From NCBI GenBank assembly GCA_030063045.1, contig JAQSEB010000165.1, positions 186,001-250,000 of the forward strand: 64,000 nt of DNA. Direction: 5' to 3'. This DNA comes from Pratylenchus scribneri. Taxonomy: Eukaryota; Nematoda; Chromadorea; Rhabditida; Pratylenchidae. Below, piece by piece: positions 46,288 through 59,700 of the stretch. The notes under the pieces were generated by a model. That model saw nothing but the letters and a program-made list of their open reading frames with translations. It made no database searches and was not told the DNA's origin. Each line of letters starts with the position of its first letter. The stretch's first letter is position 1. The position numbers and the translations under genes were made by a program.

Positions 46288-49200
46288 TTACGCATTCTTC
46301 TGTTGTCCATTCAAAATCGCAATGATTTCCGCATTCTGTTCTTTGTAAGCCAAGTATTGCATGACTCCTAATTTCACTACGAGTTCTGCAATTGCTGCTG
46401 GTTCACAAATACCCCTTTCCATTGCTAATTTACGAAATTCCAGCCATTGTAATCGATGCAACTAAAAATAAATAAAAATTTAATTATTCTTATTTGAATG
46501 GTGCGGACTGCGGAGGAACAGTTGTTAAAAATAAATAACTTTACTAATATAATACAAATCCACATAATTTTGTTTTGGGTCAAATTTTTGGCGAATATTA
46601 TATGGCAAACTTAAAAAGATTAATTTTGTTTACTAGCGTAAAACATTAATTTTTTTTAACACTCCCAATATTTAGAGCTTATCCATCATAACACAACTCA
46701 TCAAATTCAGAATTTGTTGAAATCATTTTATTACTTATTGATGAGGTAGCGATAGCCGAGAGGCAAACCAAAAATAGAAAAAGGGCCACGGAAAAGATGA
46801 TGGTGAATCAACAACAATTTTCCACCTAAGATCTTCACCCAATTTTTCGCTATTTCAGTTCAATTTCAATGACATAAAACAAATAAAAAAATTTATACCC
46901 CTAGTTAACATCGATAAAATAGCAAAATTCATTCCAATAATTTTTGAGATGGGTCTGAAATTTTAGTAAAATATACTTGCCTTAAGAAAGTCGATATAAT
47001 CCATTAATGCGTTCAATCGATTTGTAACATCTCTTTCTTTTACATATTTCATTTTTAGATAATATAACAGTTCGGCCACAATCAAATGCTCCCTTTTCTT
47101 CAAAAGAGTTGTCCCTCCATAAAGTGCAATAATTGGATCTTTGGAAAAAGCATTTGTTGCATTATATTATATACGATAAAAACATTTATTACCTGTCAAC
47201 ATGAGGCGGATGCATAATAACAGATGAACAGCCATAATTTCTGGCCATTGTGGCTTATCCATGTCCATGTCCAAATCCAAATTCATATCCTTCCACTTGT
47301 CAACTGTTGATTTGTCTATATTTGCCCAAGAATTGATTATTTTGCTGAAATTAAGAAACAAATTAGTTGACAATGGAAAAACAAATAAAAAATGATAATT
47401 TTTGCGATATAGTAGTCAATATCAATACTTAAGATTGTATATAAATTTTTTAATGATAATCAAAAAATAAAAGAACAAATCGATTTGATTACAAAATAAT
47501 TAAATTGGCAAAGAAGCTGGTTTTAGGAAAAAATTTTGTATTTAAAAAATCACATTTATAAAATAAAAATTTGCAAGGATGGTCTCCACTTTATCCCTGC
47601 TTATGAATAATTTGAAACCTAATTTATAAAATATTTCAAATCCATTTTTTCCCTTAATACATAATTGATAATTCTTATAAACTTTTAAATGTTAAGAAAA
47701 ATTTTAATATTATACATTTTCCCTATTCTCACCTGATTATCTGTTTTAATTTCGGACCCGCATCTAAAACATATCTTTGAACAACAGCTATAGCATCTTC
47801 ATTCGTCAGAATTCTTCCATCCAACTCTTGAATTTCTTTTTTATTGTTTTTCCTTCGCGTTAAATTCCCAGCGTTAATGTCCTGTACGATGAATATTAAA
47901 TTGTAGGTTTTTAAGCATTGCGCCTATAATATAAAGTAATGAATTACCACAGCAAATTTTAAAATTTTAAATCCCATTTACTTTAGAATTAAAAAAGGCT
48001 CCATTTTATTTAAATTTCTATCATTAAGATTTTAAATCCATTTTTTAAAGTTATTTCATTTTTCGATTTGTTTTGCAAATTTCAATCAAAGTATGATCAA
48101 ACTAATTAATCACTTGCTCATCATAGGTGAATTTTTTTTTCAAATTTATATTTTTTATCTTTATGATACTAATATTTTAATAAATTTTTCACACATATGA
48201 GCAATTCATTTAATACCTGAACTTCTTTAGGTATTTGATCAACGGAACATATGGAGTCGAATATGTTTGTTACAGCCAAAGCATCTCTTAAATTAAAATT
48301 GTCATCCCATTAGAATTTCTCTAAATTTTTTCATAATTTTCAATTATACATTCCTATACGCAATTAATTTCAATTTTTAGATTGACACATAAAACTTATT
48401 TATTTTACAATCGATCTACTTGGAAATATTATCAAATACAGATATAATAATTAAAAATTTTAAATTCAGGCATCGGTATTCAACATATATTTTGAAAATT
48501 TTATAGGATTCATAACATTTTAATAATTTTTTTTTCGTTTATTTATTAAAATAGAAATTTATTTTCTTTTTTAATATTTTTAAAATAAGCTAATACGGTA
48601 AACAAATAAGATTTTTGCAGCAGCAATAATTGTTTTTCCCAGAAATTTGGACTTACAATAAATAGTTAGTTATATTCTTGTTGGGTTGCTTCAGCAAAAT
48701 CGAATGATGTATCACTTTGTATATTTTATAGTCATATCGTGCATTTGCAATAATTTGAGTAGCCGGATGTAACTGTTTTTTCTCCATATATGGGTTTGCA
48801 CCGGCTTTAATGCATAGTTGGAAACGGCAAAACTTACAAGGATCTTTCCCTTTGCGAGATGGCCTTACTAAAATTAAAAAAAATAATGTTGTAGATTTGG
48901 AAAAATTTATAATTCTATTTATATTAGGATTTACATCTCCGACCCACTCGTCAATTTATTTTAATCTAAAATTTCTACTATTTTGGTTTGTTATCAGTAA
49001 TAGCATAACTATAAGGAAAAAATTATATTTGCATTTATAATTTAAAATAAATAAAATCACCATTTAGGTAAAATTTCGAATATAGAAAAAAATTAAATTA
49101 TATTTTTTAACATTAAAACTGAAAGAAATGCGATTTTATTCAATAAATCAGTATATAAATCTTTAATTTAATTTTTATAAATTTATATATTCACTATTAA

Positions 49201-49547
49201 TCTATAAATTTGGTAGGAAAAATATCGGATCTGTTTTTCTGCGATTTTTCTTTATTAGTGAATAGTGATCTAAATTAATTAAATTCAAGATTTGAATTAA
49301 TACAGATATTTTTTATGATTGCATTGAATTCAATTATTTTTCATTCACCTTTAATATCACAATTTTTGTAGCAAACATTCACATTCGGTTTCCACCAAGT
49401 GTTTGTTTTCATGTCCAAATCCAAATCCAAGTCTTCATTGCATCTATATCTAAAGAAATTAGAACACGATTTGCACATAGCAACAATGCCATTTTGTCGT
49501 TTGCAAGCTTTTCCTTTACTCGGACAAATTTCACAAAGAAGGGACAT
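46288..49547 (-). CDS. Nuclear hormone receptor, nematode supplementary type
   Basis: Exons on the minus strand: 49547-49349, 48867-48657, 48286-48217, 47933-47733, 47344-47193, 47138-46981 and 46461-46288. All join in frame. Zinc finger 1 reads CEICPSKGKACKRQNG with the P-box CKSCSNFFRYRC. Zinc finger 2 comprises CYKNCDIK, then RKGKDPCKFCRFQLC and KAGANP. The ligand-binding domain is helical and divergent (MAVHLLLCIRLMLTG, LLKKREHLIVAELLYYLKMK, LHRLQWLEFRKLA). Such receptors bind DNA half-sites and regulate transcription, often with unknown ligands. An acidic LDLDLDM insert separates the two fingers, and a near-copy (LDLDMDMDK) lies in the ligand-binding domain. The intron after 46981 has a GC donor (GCAAGT). 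The start ATG 49547 follows an AG that could be a trans-splice or 5' UTR acceptor. Confidence 0.88.
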
Positions 49548-51210
49548 TGAAAATCTGCTATTGATCATTAAATTAAATAACATAAAAATAATATTTATCA
49601 ATAGAATCCATATTGATCTACTGGTCAGGTTTTGCGGAGAAATATTATATTTCTTTATTATGATTTTGAAGGAAATAGATAGTCAGAATTTGTAAAATTC
49701 AATAAAAATTAAAATCATTTATAATATTGGGTATTGCTTTTGTTTAGTATAATTATAGCTAGAGTCCGGAATTTCAAAATTTCCGGGCCCGGCAAAAAAA
49801 AGCCGGTTTTGGCCGGTTTTCGGAAAATTACAAAAAAATTGGCGGACCGGCTTCCGGGCCCGGTTGTATTTTAAAATGTACCGGGATCCGGGCACAAAAA
49901 AATGGCCCAAAAATCGCCGGGTTTTTCCGGGCCCGACTCGGTTCCGGACTCTAATTAAATTATAGCATATGGTATGGAGAAGAGGTGTGATTTTGGAGTA
50001 GCCAATAATTGGAAGCTCAATTATAACTCTTTTAATCATAAAATGCTTTGTAAAAGTTTTAATAGAGCTGAAAAATTTTTATCACCTTATATAAAATCAT
50101 TTAATTATTTTATTAAATATTCAATTTTTTTTAACTTTTTTATTCAAATATTTAATATTAAATTTTATAATTTCTCTATCATTTGAATAAGATTGTCAAT
50201 TCATTGTCTTATCCAATTAATGTAATAACTTTTGAAAAAATTCAGTCTACTAGTTCTAGTTCTGGGATGAGTTATACATAAAGGCAAAACTACTGCGCAG
50301 AACTTAATTCTTTTGAAGCATATTTGCGCGAAAAAAGGTGCTAATTTTGAATAGAATATGCGTAGTTCGAAAATTTCTGTGTCTTTTCGGGATAAAACTT
50401 TTTCAATTTAATGAATTATAATGAGAGTAAAATTTTTGGGTATTCAGCATCTACCTAATAATCAATGGCTGTAAAATGTCACGGATTACCATCGAATCGT
50501 AAAGTCGCAGATTAATCAGAAGAAAAGAAATTGGGACTTGGGATGGGAGAGGCATTTCTAAATACTCGAAAAAGTTCTCCATAATAAAATGTTCTTATGT
50601 TTTGTCAAATAAAGTCAATACGTAAGTCATCCATTAGATTAAAAATGGTATTTAAGAAACTAAATGTATTATATTTTATTATTATTAAAAGCGATGCTGC
50701 TAACAATCTCCTTTTTAAAATTAGTTTGAATGGGCAAAACAAAAAATTTCGATATCTTTGTAAAATTTTTAAACCGAGGCCATAAATTTTCGAGTTTATT
50801 TCATTCAAAGTTATAGTATAAAATTTTTAATGGACACTTAGAATTTCTGAATGTTATATCGCTTCCAAAAGTTGGAACTAATGGATTCAAAACCAACAAA
50901 TTTACCGAAATGTCGATATCAGTTTTCGACTAATTTTTTTGATAGATATCATTGTGAATAGACGAGGTTGGTAAGTAGATAGATAAGATAGCGAAAACTA
51001 CCTAGAAAAGATTCCACAATCTACATTAATATAAGGAACTTTTAACTTTTATTTTAACAATGGAAAAAAAAAGTAAAATTCAATAATAAATTTTTTTTTC
51101 ACTTTTATTTTCATTCTTCTTCTTCCATAATTCTTGTTTACATTAATTTAATAAAAATATTCAAAACAATTAATATGCTATGCTAACAAAATATTTCCAT
51201 TTCCTTTCTC
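49548..51210. other. Intergenic region between receptor and SLC4 genes
   Basis: AT-rich, with one GC-rich MITE-like element (49762-49951). No other gene or element recognised. Confidence 0.45.
49762..49951. mobile_element. 190-bp MITE-like element with 10-bp TIR and TA target duplication
   Basis: Ends GAGTCCGGAA and TTCCGGACTC are perfect inverted repeats, flanked on both sides by TA as for Tc1/mariner insertion. The interior is GC-rich, with repeated CCGGGCCCGG-like words that could themselves fold. It lies upstream of the nuclear receptor gene. No coding capacity. Confidence 0.75.
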
Positions 51211-54200
51211 TTAAAATGCACATTCCTCATCCATCTTCCTCAACTGATGCTGTTCTTTGAATTCATTTTCCAATGGATGTTTTGATGGAGGCCGGATAAT
51301 ATCGATGAAGCTGGGCAATTCTTCATCCAATGCTTTTAATTCGTTTTGAGTAAAAATTCGCTCCAAAAAGGACATACGAACGAAGACGGTAAATAATAAC
51401 TAAACATTTATAAAATTTAATAATTTTTTTTTGTTCCAAAAAGTTAAAATTTTCTCTCAATTTTTGTAAATATTTTGAACCAGACTAATGTTTGAGCTAA
51501 ATTGGATTAAAACAATACTAATCTAATATAATTCGTTTATTTATCAACAGAGAAATAGATATATACTGATATTAATTTCATTAAATTTTAATTGCTTTAG
51601 TTTAGTGAAACAAAAATATAGCTACTTTTTTGCCATTATGGATAAATTGTTAAAAGAATTTTGAGATTTTAAATAATAATGTCATTTAAAAGTAAAACTC
51701 TTGGATATGGGTATAATAAAATTCGAGTTTGAATTCAATTATCTAAAGTTAGATTCAGCAGAAATTTATTGGATGATTAGAATTTAACAAAATAAAATTG
51801 AACTGACCATCATTGGAAGAAAAATCATGCACAAAATGCTGGACGAATATTTCATTGCCAAAAGGCTGACTATGATGAACAATTGGATGCTAAAATATAA
51901 TTTTAATAATTAATGGATCTTTTTATTATTTTAACAGCTTTATTCAAGTTTTATGAATTTATAATTCTTTTACAGAAAACCGAAAAAATTGATAGAATTC
52001 ATAAAAATCATTTTTGATTTTTCAGTTAATATTATTTTTACAATGTGGTTTAATTTTGATTAAAAGAATTATATTGCATAATTTATATTCATAAAATGTT
52101 TAACCCTTTAAAAATCGATTTTTTCATAAAATTTAAATTAAAAACAAACAAATACCAAGTGAAAAAATGGACTCGTTTGATGGAAACACTTTGCAACCAC
52201 ACATAGTCCGGTTGGTATTTGGCCGGCATGAACAAAAGACCAATTCGTTGCACAAATTGTTGGTCCCACAATGAAGTGAAGCCCATGTAGAAGAATATAC
52301 CGATTAGCACGGGCACTGGTACAATTTTAATGATGGGCGTCAGAAAGACGGAACATCCAATGAGAATATGCGCAAATATTGCTGTGAGACGTTGTTCCCT
52401 TTTAAGAGAAGTTGATTTTTTTTATTGGTCAATTTCCATTAAAGTTAAACTATACTTGACGCCCAAAAACATTGACGGTTGTCCTGGCATCGAATAGCCA
52501 GCATATTGTTTCAGCGACTGCAAAATTAAATATTTGAAAATTTTAATGACCGGATGAAAAAAAATTTTTCAATATCAATGAAAATTTATAATTTACACTT
52601 GTTCATAAATCACAACTCATTGATTTAATAAATGAATGCTTTTTTGCATTGTCTATCGAACATATCATATTCTATTCATTAATTACCATTGATATTCATT
52701 TTTCATTGATTCAAATTTAGTTAAGATAAGATAAAAGAAATTAGAATAAAAATATTTCAAAAGTGTTTAGATTCTTTGATACTAAATAAAATTTATTTAA
52801 AAAATAAACGAAATATTGTTTGATAAATTTTAACTAATATTTCATGATTTGGCCTAAAGAATTTCAATTCTTTATTTTTGTTTAACAAAAAACAAAAGCA
52901 TGAAATATATATTTGGAAAAAATTAAATTATTCTTTATAACTTAATTAGACTTTACAAAAAAATTATTCAAATTTATTGCTCATCAAAATTCGGACATAA
53001 AATAAAAAAAATATTACTTGTACATGCATAACTGAAAGCACGGTGGAAGCAACATAAAAGGGCAATCCAAGAAAGGAACAAATCAGTACAAGAATGGCAA
53101 TGACAAGCATGTCCAGATGATAGCCGCATCCCTTCTACCAAATTTAAAATTTATGCGCGAAAACTCTAACACTCCATCCAACCTTCAATTTGTTGTCTTT
53201 ACGATTGACGATAACTGCTGTAATTTGCTGATCCATTACCACAAGTATTGTATAGAACATGGCCGGTATTGCGGCAATCTAGGGAGAAGAAAATTTTTTT
53301 CTGATTTATTATCAAAAAAATTTCTAACAAATGCCACTTTTGGATTCTCAATATTGTCAAAGTCCACAAGCCAATTTCGATCCATTGTGGGCTATAAATG
53401 ATTAAAGAAAATTATTCTCATTAAAATTATATTAATACAATAATTTCCATCATTAAATAATGAGCAGATTTACTACATTTTTTTAAAAACGTAAAATATT
53501 TAAATAAATATTGACAAAAAAGTGCAAAATACTGACAGAATATTAAAATAAAATTTCTTTAAAATTTTAAATTCAGAAAAAAAATTTTTATCAAAAAATA
53601 AAATATTTTCACCAAAAAGACTTTTTATAGATATTTTTTCCAAAGTCCTTTTATATTAAAAGATTTCTCTCAAAAAAATTTTCCTTCCCTTCAAAAATTC
53701 CTCAAAAAGTTTTTTTTGCCCTCTTATAATTATGAAAATTCCTTAAAAAATTGACAAAATTGCTTTAAATCAAAAAATTTCTTCAATAAAATACTTTATT
53801 TTTGATCTATTTTCATCAGCTATGATTTAGAAAAAATATTTTATAAAAATATAAATCCGCTTTCTACATATTGATGATTGATGAGTGAGAAAATTTAAAG
53901 TTCTAATTAAATAATTAATTTTTTGTTCAAATTGAATGATCCAAAAATAATTCCTTAAAATATATAAAAATTAGAAATGATTATAAATTCATTTTTAGTT
54001 CAATTAACAATAAGCTGTTATCTTTTTCTCTTAATTTTTTTTAAAAATTTTTTTCATTATTTAGCATATATTATTATAAATAACTAACCCTAATGCTTGT
54101 GGGCATTTTCAGACTAGGCACATTCCATTTAAAAAAATTACTGATCAACGTGAGCGATACAATGGCAATGAGCACACCAAAATCAGAAAGCAAATTTCGA

Positions 54201-55319
54201 ATCTGCAAAAATTTTCTTTTTTTTTAATGAAAGAAAAACAAAAATACCCTAAGGGAAAAGTAATTAGAACTACGCAAACGATTCAGAGAATAGGCAATCA
54301 AAAAAGTGCCAACAGAAAGAAAAAGGCACACAAGGGGTAATATTTCTAAAAATGATATCAAATTACTGTATATTATTTATTTTATTGTTAATGTTACATT
54401 GGAATTTTAATTTCTATTTAATTTCCTTTTATTTATTTTATTATCAAAATTGTTTCTGATTTATTTAAATATATTGGCAAATTAAATATATTTTACGCTC
54501 TGACGGAGATTGACCCGCAGGCGCCTCATATGCAATTTTATAGAGTTTCTCGAATGCTTGGAGTATGAAAATGGCGGAAACGAGTGTGGCGAAGACTTCC
54601 TCAGTAAATCGAGTGATGCATGCAACCAATGCCATTGCATCGGTGGCCACAAGAAGAAGCAAGAAAAGAGCCTGAAAGAATTTTTTTAAATTTGATTTTC
54701 TCTTCTTCCTCTCCCACCATCCATAAGCCAACATAGAAGCGGAAAGGCAAAAATTCCCATTGGTTGGCGATGCAAAGGTCAAAGAGGATTTTTTCAAAAA
54801 TCAAGGTTGGCCCAGTAGCAGAAAGAATGCTTAATGGCTGACCAGAAATCAGGCCAAAAATTATTCCTGAAATTGCACCACAAATGATATTCTCAATTGA
54901 TGCCATTTGATGGTCCAAAGAATGCTACAATTTTAAATTCTTTTCAAAATTTGTTTAAATTCTGTTTACCTCCATTACGGCACTAAAAGTGATAATATTG
55001 GAAAGATTGGCGAAAAACAAGAGCAGTGTGGAGACCATCGAAATGGAGAGACGACCACGGAAAAAATCGCCAAAATCAGAAGGAAACCAGAGTAATTTTC
55101 GTCTGAAATGGAAAAATTTTTAATTAATTTTCAAATTTTTATTAATTTTTTGCCTAATATCTTGTAGTAGACCGCCGAAAAGTCGTTCACTTCTTAACGG
55201 CTGTTCATCCAGATTCAGATGGAGCAAATCGAGAAGTTTGACTGCGTCTGTATTCAATTCTTGTTGTACAGGGGCCAATTCGCATGTTCCATAATTTGCA
55301 TAAAACATTTTAACTTGAG
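51211..55319 (-). CDS. SLC4 bicarbonate/anion transporter, membrane domain
   Basis: Minus-strand exons: 55319-55154, 55102-54970, 54924-54718, 54671-54497, 54345-54248, 54202-54089, 53391-53338, 53278-53183, 53134-53018, 52517-52456, 52398-52156, 51889-51808 and 51399-51211. The membrane domain is complete in order: [86 protein letters not shown] and [16 protein letters not shown]. The tail [15 protein letters not shown] follows. These are hallmark SLC4 blocks; family members exchange or cotransport bicarbonate. The large cytoplasmic N-terminal (band 3) domain is absent: only about 50 residues precede FGGL. Exon 1 starts after an acceptor (TTCCAG), so upstream exons may exist, but none is visible before 56.7 kb. 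Intron 1 uses a GC donor (55153-55152). Confidence 0.9.
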
Positions 55320-56767
55320 CTGGAATGAAAAGAAATTAAAACGAATAATATTTAGCAAAAATAGCCCAATTTCAAAAGAATTGGAAAAGGCGTTATAAGT
55401 TTTTGAAATTTTTAACAAAAAAAATATTTTTCTTGGAAATCATTGTAATAAAATACTGTATAACCTCTTTTTAATTTAATTCCCCGCAATTAAGGTTATA
55501 CGGTAATCAGATTTATAAAAATCAAAGAATACTATTATGAAAAAGGGTAAAAATAAAAATTCATATTATTATTCATTCATTATGAGCTAAAATATTCTCA
55601 TTAGAATACAAGAGATATATATATATATATATATTAGAAAAAATTCTGCTGAAAAATTTATCCCCGATAATATCCAGATAAAAAGAACTCAATTTTATTT
55701 ATTTGCTCAATTTAACTTCTTTATTCTTTTATAAAATAACCAGAAGCATTTTAGCGGAAAATTAGTGTCAAATTTGATTGAAAAACTCTTCTGTATTATG
55801 TTAGCATTTAGCAAATGAGAATATATATATTATTTAAATAAAATTGCCTTAAGAGGGTACAATATTTTTTTGGATGATAGCCTTTGGCAATATATTTTAG
55901 GAAAACAAAGAGGGTACAATAAATGATTGACAATCATTATTTAATATTCCCTGAGAAGAAAGGAAAGAGGATACAATTATTTGATTTATGTTGAGAATTG
56001 AAATGAAAGGACAGTTGTGGGAGTGGCAATGAACGTTTTGCATTCCTATACCGTATTTTACTTCATAACTTTTTAGTAGTGGGAATGCATAAATTGCCCA
56101 ATAGGAAAATTAATTTGTACCCACTAAAATAAAAGTTTATCAAATTGCCCTTTCCAAATTACGCCTACCAAAACCTGATTTATATTGCTAATATTTTCTT
56201 TTCATTCATTTTTTTGCAAGTTCACCAATTCATTTTACCCTCTCTATTAACTGTATAATTACAATTCGTAAAAAATGAACCGAACTTGTTAAAATTAAAA
56301 GCCGAGAACAACCCCATCCATTTCCCACTTTTTATTTTGCATATTGTTATAACCAAATTTTCTCTTTCCTAATTAAAACAAGGAAAAATATTCATTCAGT
56401 TTAAAAACTTGATAGGTAGAATTATTATGCAGAGACCAGCAGAGAGCACACAGCTGGTATTATTTTTAGAATAAATTTATAATTTCTCTAACAAAACGGT
56501 GTTTATTGAACCAGGGAAAGCTCTTTAATTTATTTGATTTTAGCTAAGAAAAATGGATCAAATCTTATAAAATATTTTTTATTCTGTTTTATATAATTCC
56601 TTTCCAAAATCATTGGTACCCGAGCAAAATTTTAAGCATCTCGACGAGTTCCTATATACATTTTTTAAAATTAAAATTTGCAATTAAAAATGATATTTAG
56701 AATTTATCGAGATTTTAAATATATGGTTAACATCGCGTTTTCCATCCAGCAGATTTTAATTCAAAGA
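55320..56767. other. Intergenic region between divergent SLC4 and SecA-like genes
   Basis: AT-rich DNA containing a (TA)n microsatellite at 55617-55635 and about five copies of an AGAGGGTACAAT-type word (55853-55975). No gene recognised. Promoters of both divergent genes would be expected here. Confidence 0.45.
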
Positions 56768-59700
56768 ATGAACCGTTCGGATGCTTCACCACCTCGTGGC
56801 GTGCCAGAGAGGCAAAGGCAACCTTATGGAAATTCGGATGCTTCGCCACCTCGTGGTGTGCCTGAGAGAGACAGAATGCCATATGGAACGAACCGTCCGG
56901 ATTCACCACCTCGTGGCGTGCCAGAAAGGGAAAGGATGCCATATGGACATTCCAATTCACCACATCAAGGCGTACCAGAAAGGCAAAGAATGCCTTATGG
57001 AACGAACCATTCGGATGCTTCGCCACCTTCTTACGGCATACCAGAAAGACAAAGAATGCCTTATGGAGGTGCAGATGCTTCACAACCTAAAGGCATGCCA
57101 GAAAGGCAAAGAATGCCTTATGGAATGAGTCATTCGAATGGAAAAAAGGGTAAATCAAAATGAAATTTAACACTTTCTAGTCAGGGATGGGTTCGATGTA
57201 TCAAAAAAATTTTCGAAATTGAAAATCTAAATTTCGGTATGTAAAAATTTCTCGAAAACGAAAAACGAAAATTCGTAGGGACAAAAAATTTTTAAAACGA
57301 AAATCGGCAAACGGCAATTCCGGAGAATTATGGTTTCTTCAAAAAAAATTTTTTTTAAATTCGGAACACACATTTATAAGGGTAATCGAGGGACTAGAAC
57401 ACGAATCTGACATGCATTTTTCGATATCTTGCCATCTTGATATAATGTCAACTTTTATCATGAAAAAGCAAAGGGGGGACCAAAGGAATTTTTAGTAAAA
57501 ATTTATAACATAGCCATATAAAAGCTCATTCAACGCAGCTCGTCGAAAGGAATCGAATAGTACCATTTTTATTGAATAATATTGCAATATAGACAAGTTA
57601 TTGCCAAAAGAATTATTAGTCTTGGTAAGATATTTTCACTTCTAACTTGCCTATGACATTATCTTACCAAGATGGCAAGATATCAAAAAAAGCATGTCAG
57701 ATTCGTGTTCTAGGCCCTCGATTACCCTTAAGAAATGTGTGTTCCGAAACCATAATTCTCTGATTGCCCGAAAATCGACATTTCGGTCTCAAAAATGACA
57801 AAAAATAGATATCGAATCGAAAAAAAATAAAAAAAATTTAATAGAATTTTCTAAAATTTTTATTTTATAGTAAAAATTGAGCTTGAATAAATTTATTGGT
57901 CAAAAAATGCAAATTTATGGTCACAAGATAATCCAAAAATGATAATGGGAATGCAAAAGTGACTTTTCTTTAATTATTGAAAGAAATTTGTTTCAAAAAT
58001 CATTTATGGATTGTAATTGATTTTCGATTTTTTGCCGAAATTTTTCGAAATCGAAAAAGATATTTCTTTGTCAAAAATGACCGAAAATCGACAATTAATC
58101 GAAAAAATCGAACATCGGACCCTTCCCTGATTCTGGTGATTTAAGACCGAAAGTGGACCTCATCAAATGGAGTGAAAGAAAAGAATTCAGCAGAAATACT
58201 CGATGAATTGGTGCAAATGAATAATAAGAATCCATGCGCGATTCAAATTGATCGTTTTTCTTTGGAACTAATGCTAAAGAATGTTAAAAAGGAAATCAAT
58301 GCAGTTTCTGCTTGGGGAAGCTCAAAGCTAGAAAGCTGGGCTCGAGAAATGCGCTCAAACAGTTCATATTCTGCCGATTTATTGCCAAAATTTATTGCAA
58401 TTGTTTCACGAGCCAATTTCTTGGCTATGGGTATAAAACAAATTCGATATTTTTGTAATTTAAAAATTAAGACAAAATACCCCGTGATGTGCAAATTTTG
58501 ACTTTGCTCATCAAATTGTTGCCAGCAGATCAAAGCCGAGGCGTCGTATCGCAAGTTGCAACCGGCGAAGGCAAATCCACCATAACCGCGCTTCTGGCAG
58601 CAATTCTGGCATTGAAAGGCCCAAAAGAATGTGTGGACATTGTCACTAGTTCTCCTGTATTGGCTCGACGTGATGCAACTGATGAAAAACGCCGGAAATT
58701 TTTTGCAATGTTGGGACTCAATGTTGATCACAACACCACTTTTGTGACTGGCGAAGATGCGAAGAAGCTGCATCCATGTTACAAAAGTGATATTCTATAT
58801 GGCGATCTGAGTTCTTTTCAAGGAGACATGTTGCGCCAGGAATTCAAGAGCTGGGTAAATAAATGGCTTTTTATATTTTAATTTTCAATGACATTTTAAT
58901 TTTACATTGAAAAAGAATATAGAATAAAAAAACTAAATATAATTAAAAATAACTTTTTAAAAGTTTATAATAAAATATAATGAGAATAATTTTTTATCCC
59001 ACCTATTTTATTTTTTTATACTCTTTACTTAATTTTTTAGTTTTATCATTTCATAAATATAAAACTATTTGAAACGCCTTGATTGATAATTTAATGTCAT
59101 CATTTAAGTTAACTCAAACAATCTTGTTACGCTAAAATTATGTCAACGAATTTTTGTTTAAAATTCATTGATTTTGAGCTAAATTTTTTAAATTATTTAA
59201 TAATCGATAAATCTCGGTAAATTCTATAAATCACAATATTAAATTTGAAGGATGAAAATTTTTTTTTAATTTTTCAAAAATACTTGACATGGGAGAAAAA
59301 TGAAAATTTTATATAGAAAAAGTAAAATAAAGCATAAAAATCGGCATATAAATAATTTATTTATTTTCCTCATCATAGAATGTGCGTGGTGATCGTCCCT
59401 ATAGAAATGTCATTGTTGATGAATTTGACCATTCTTGTGTGGATGAGAACAAGGCTGGAAAAATCTTAATGCTTTCGCATGAAGTGCCTCAAATGGAATA
59501 TCTACAGGTTTCTTCTTTTAAGCTATATTATAAAGAATAAAATTTTTTGTTTTTTTAGAAAAAATATTATTTATCAAAAATATTTTTTGAAAAAGATATT
59601 TATAATTGCGTAGTATTTTCAAATCTAATAAATCATTTAAAATATCATTTTTTAAACTAATATTAAAATTAAAATCGATTCATGGTTTGAATGTTTAATT

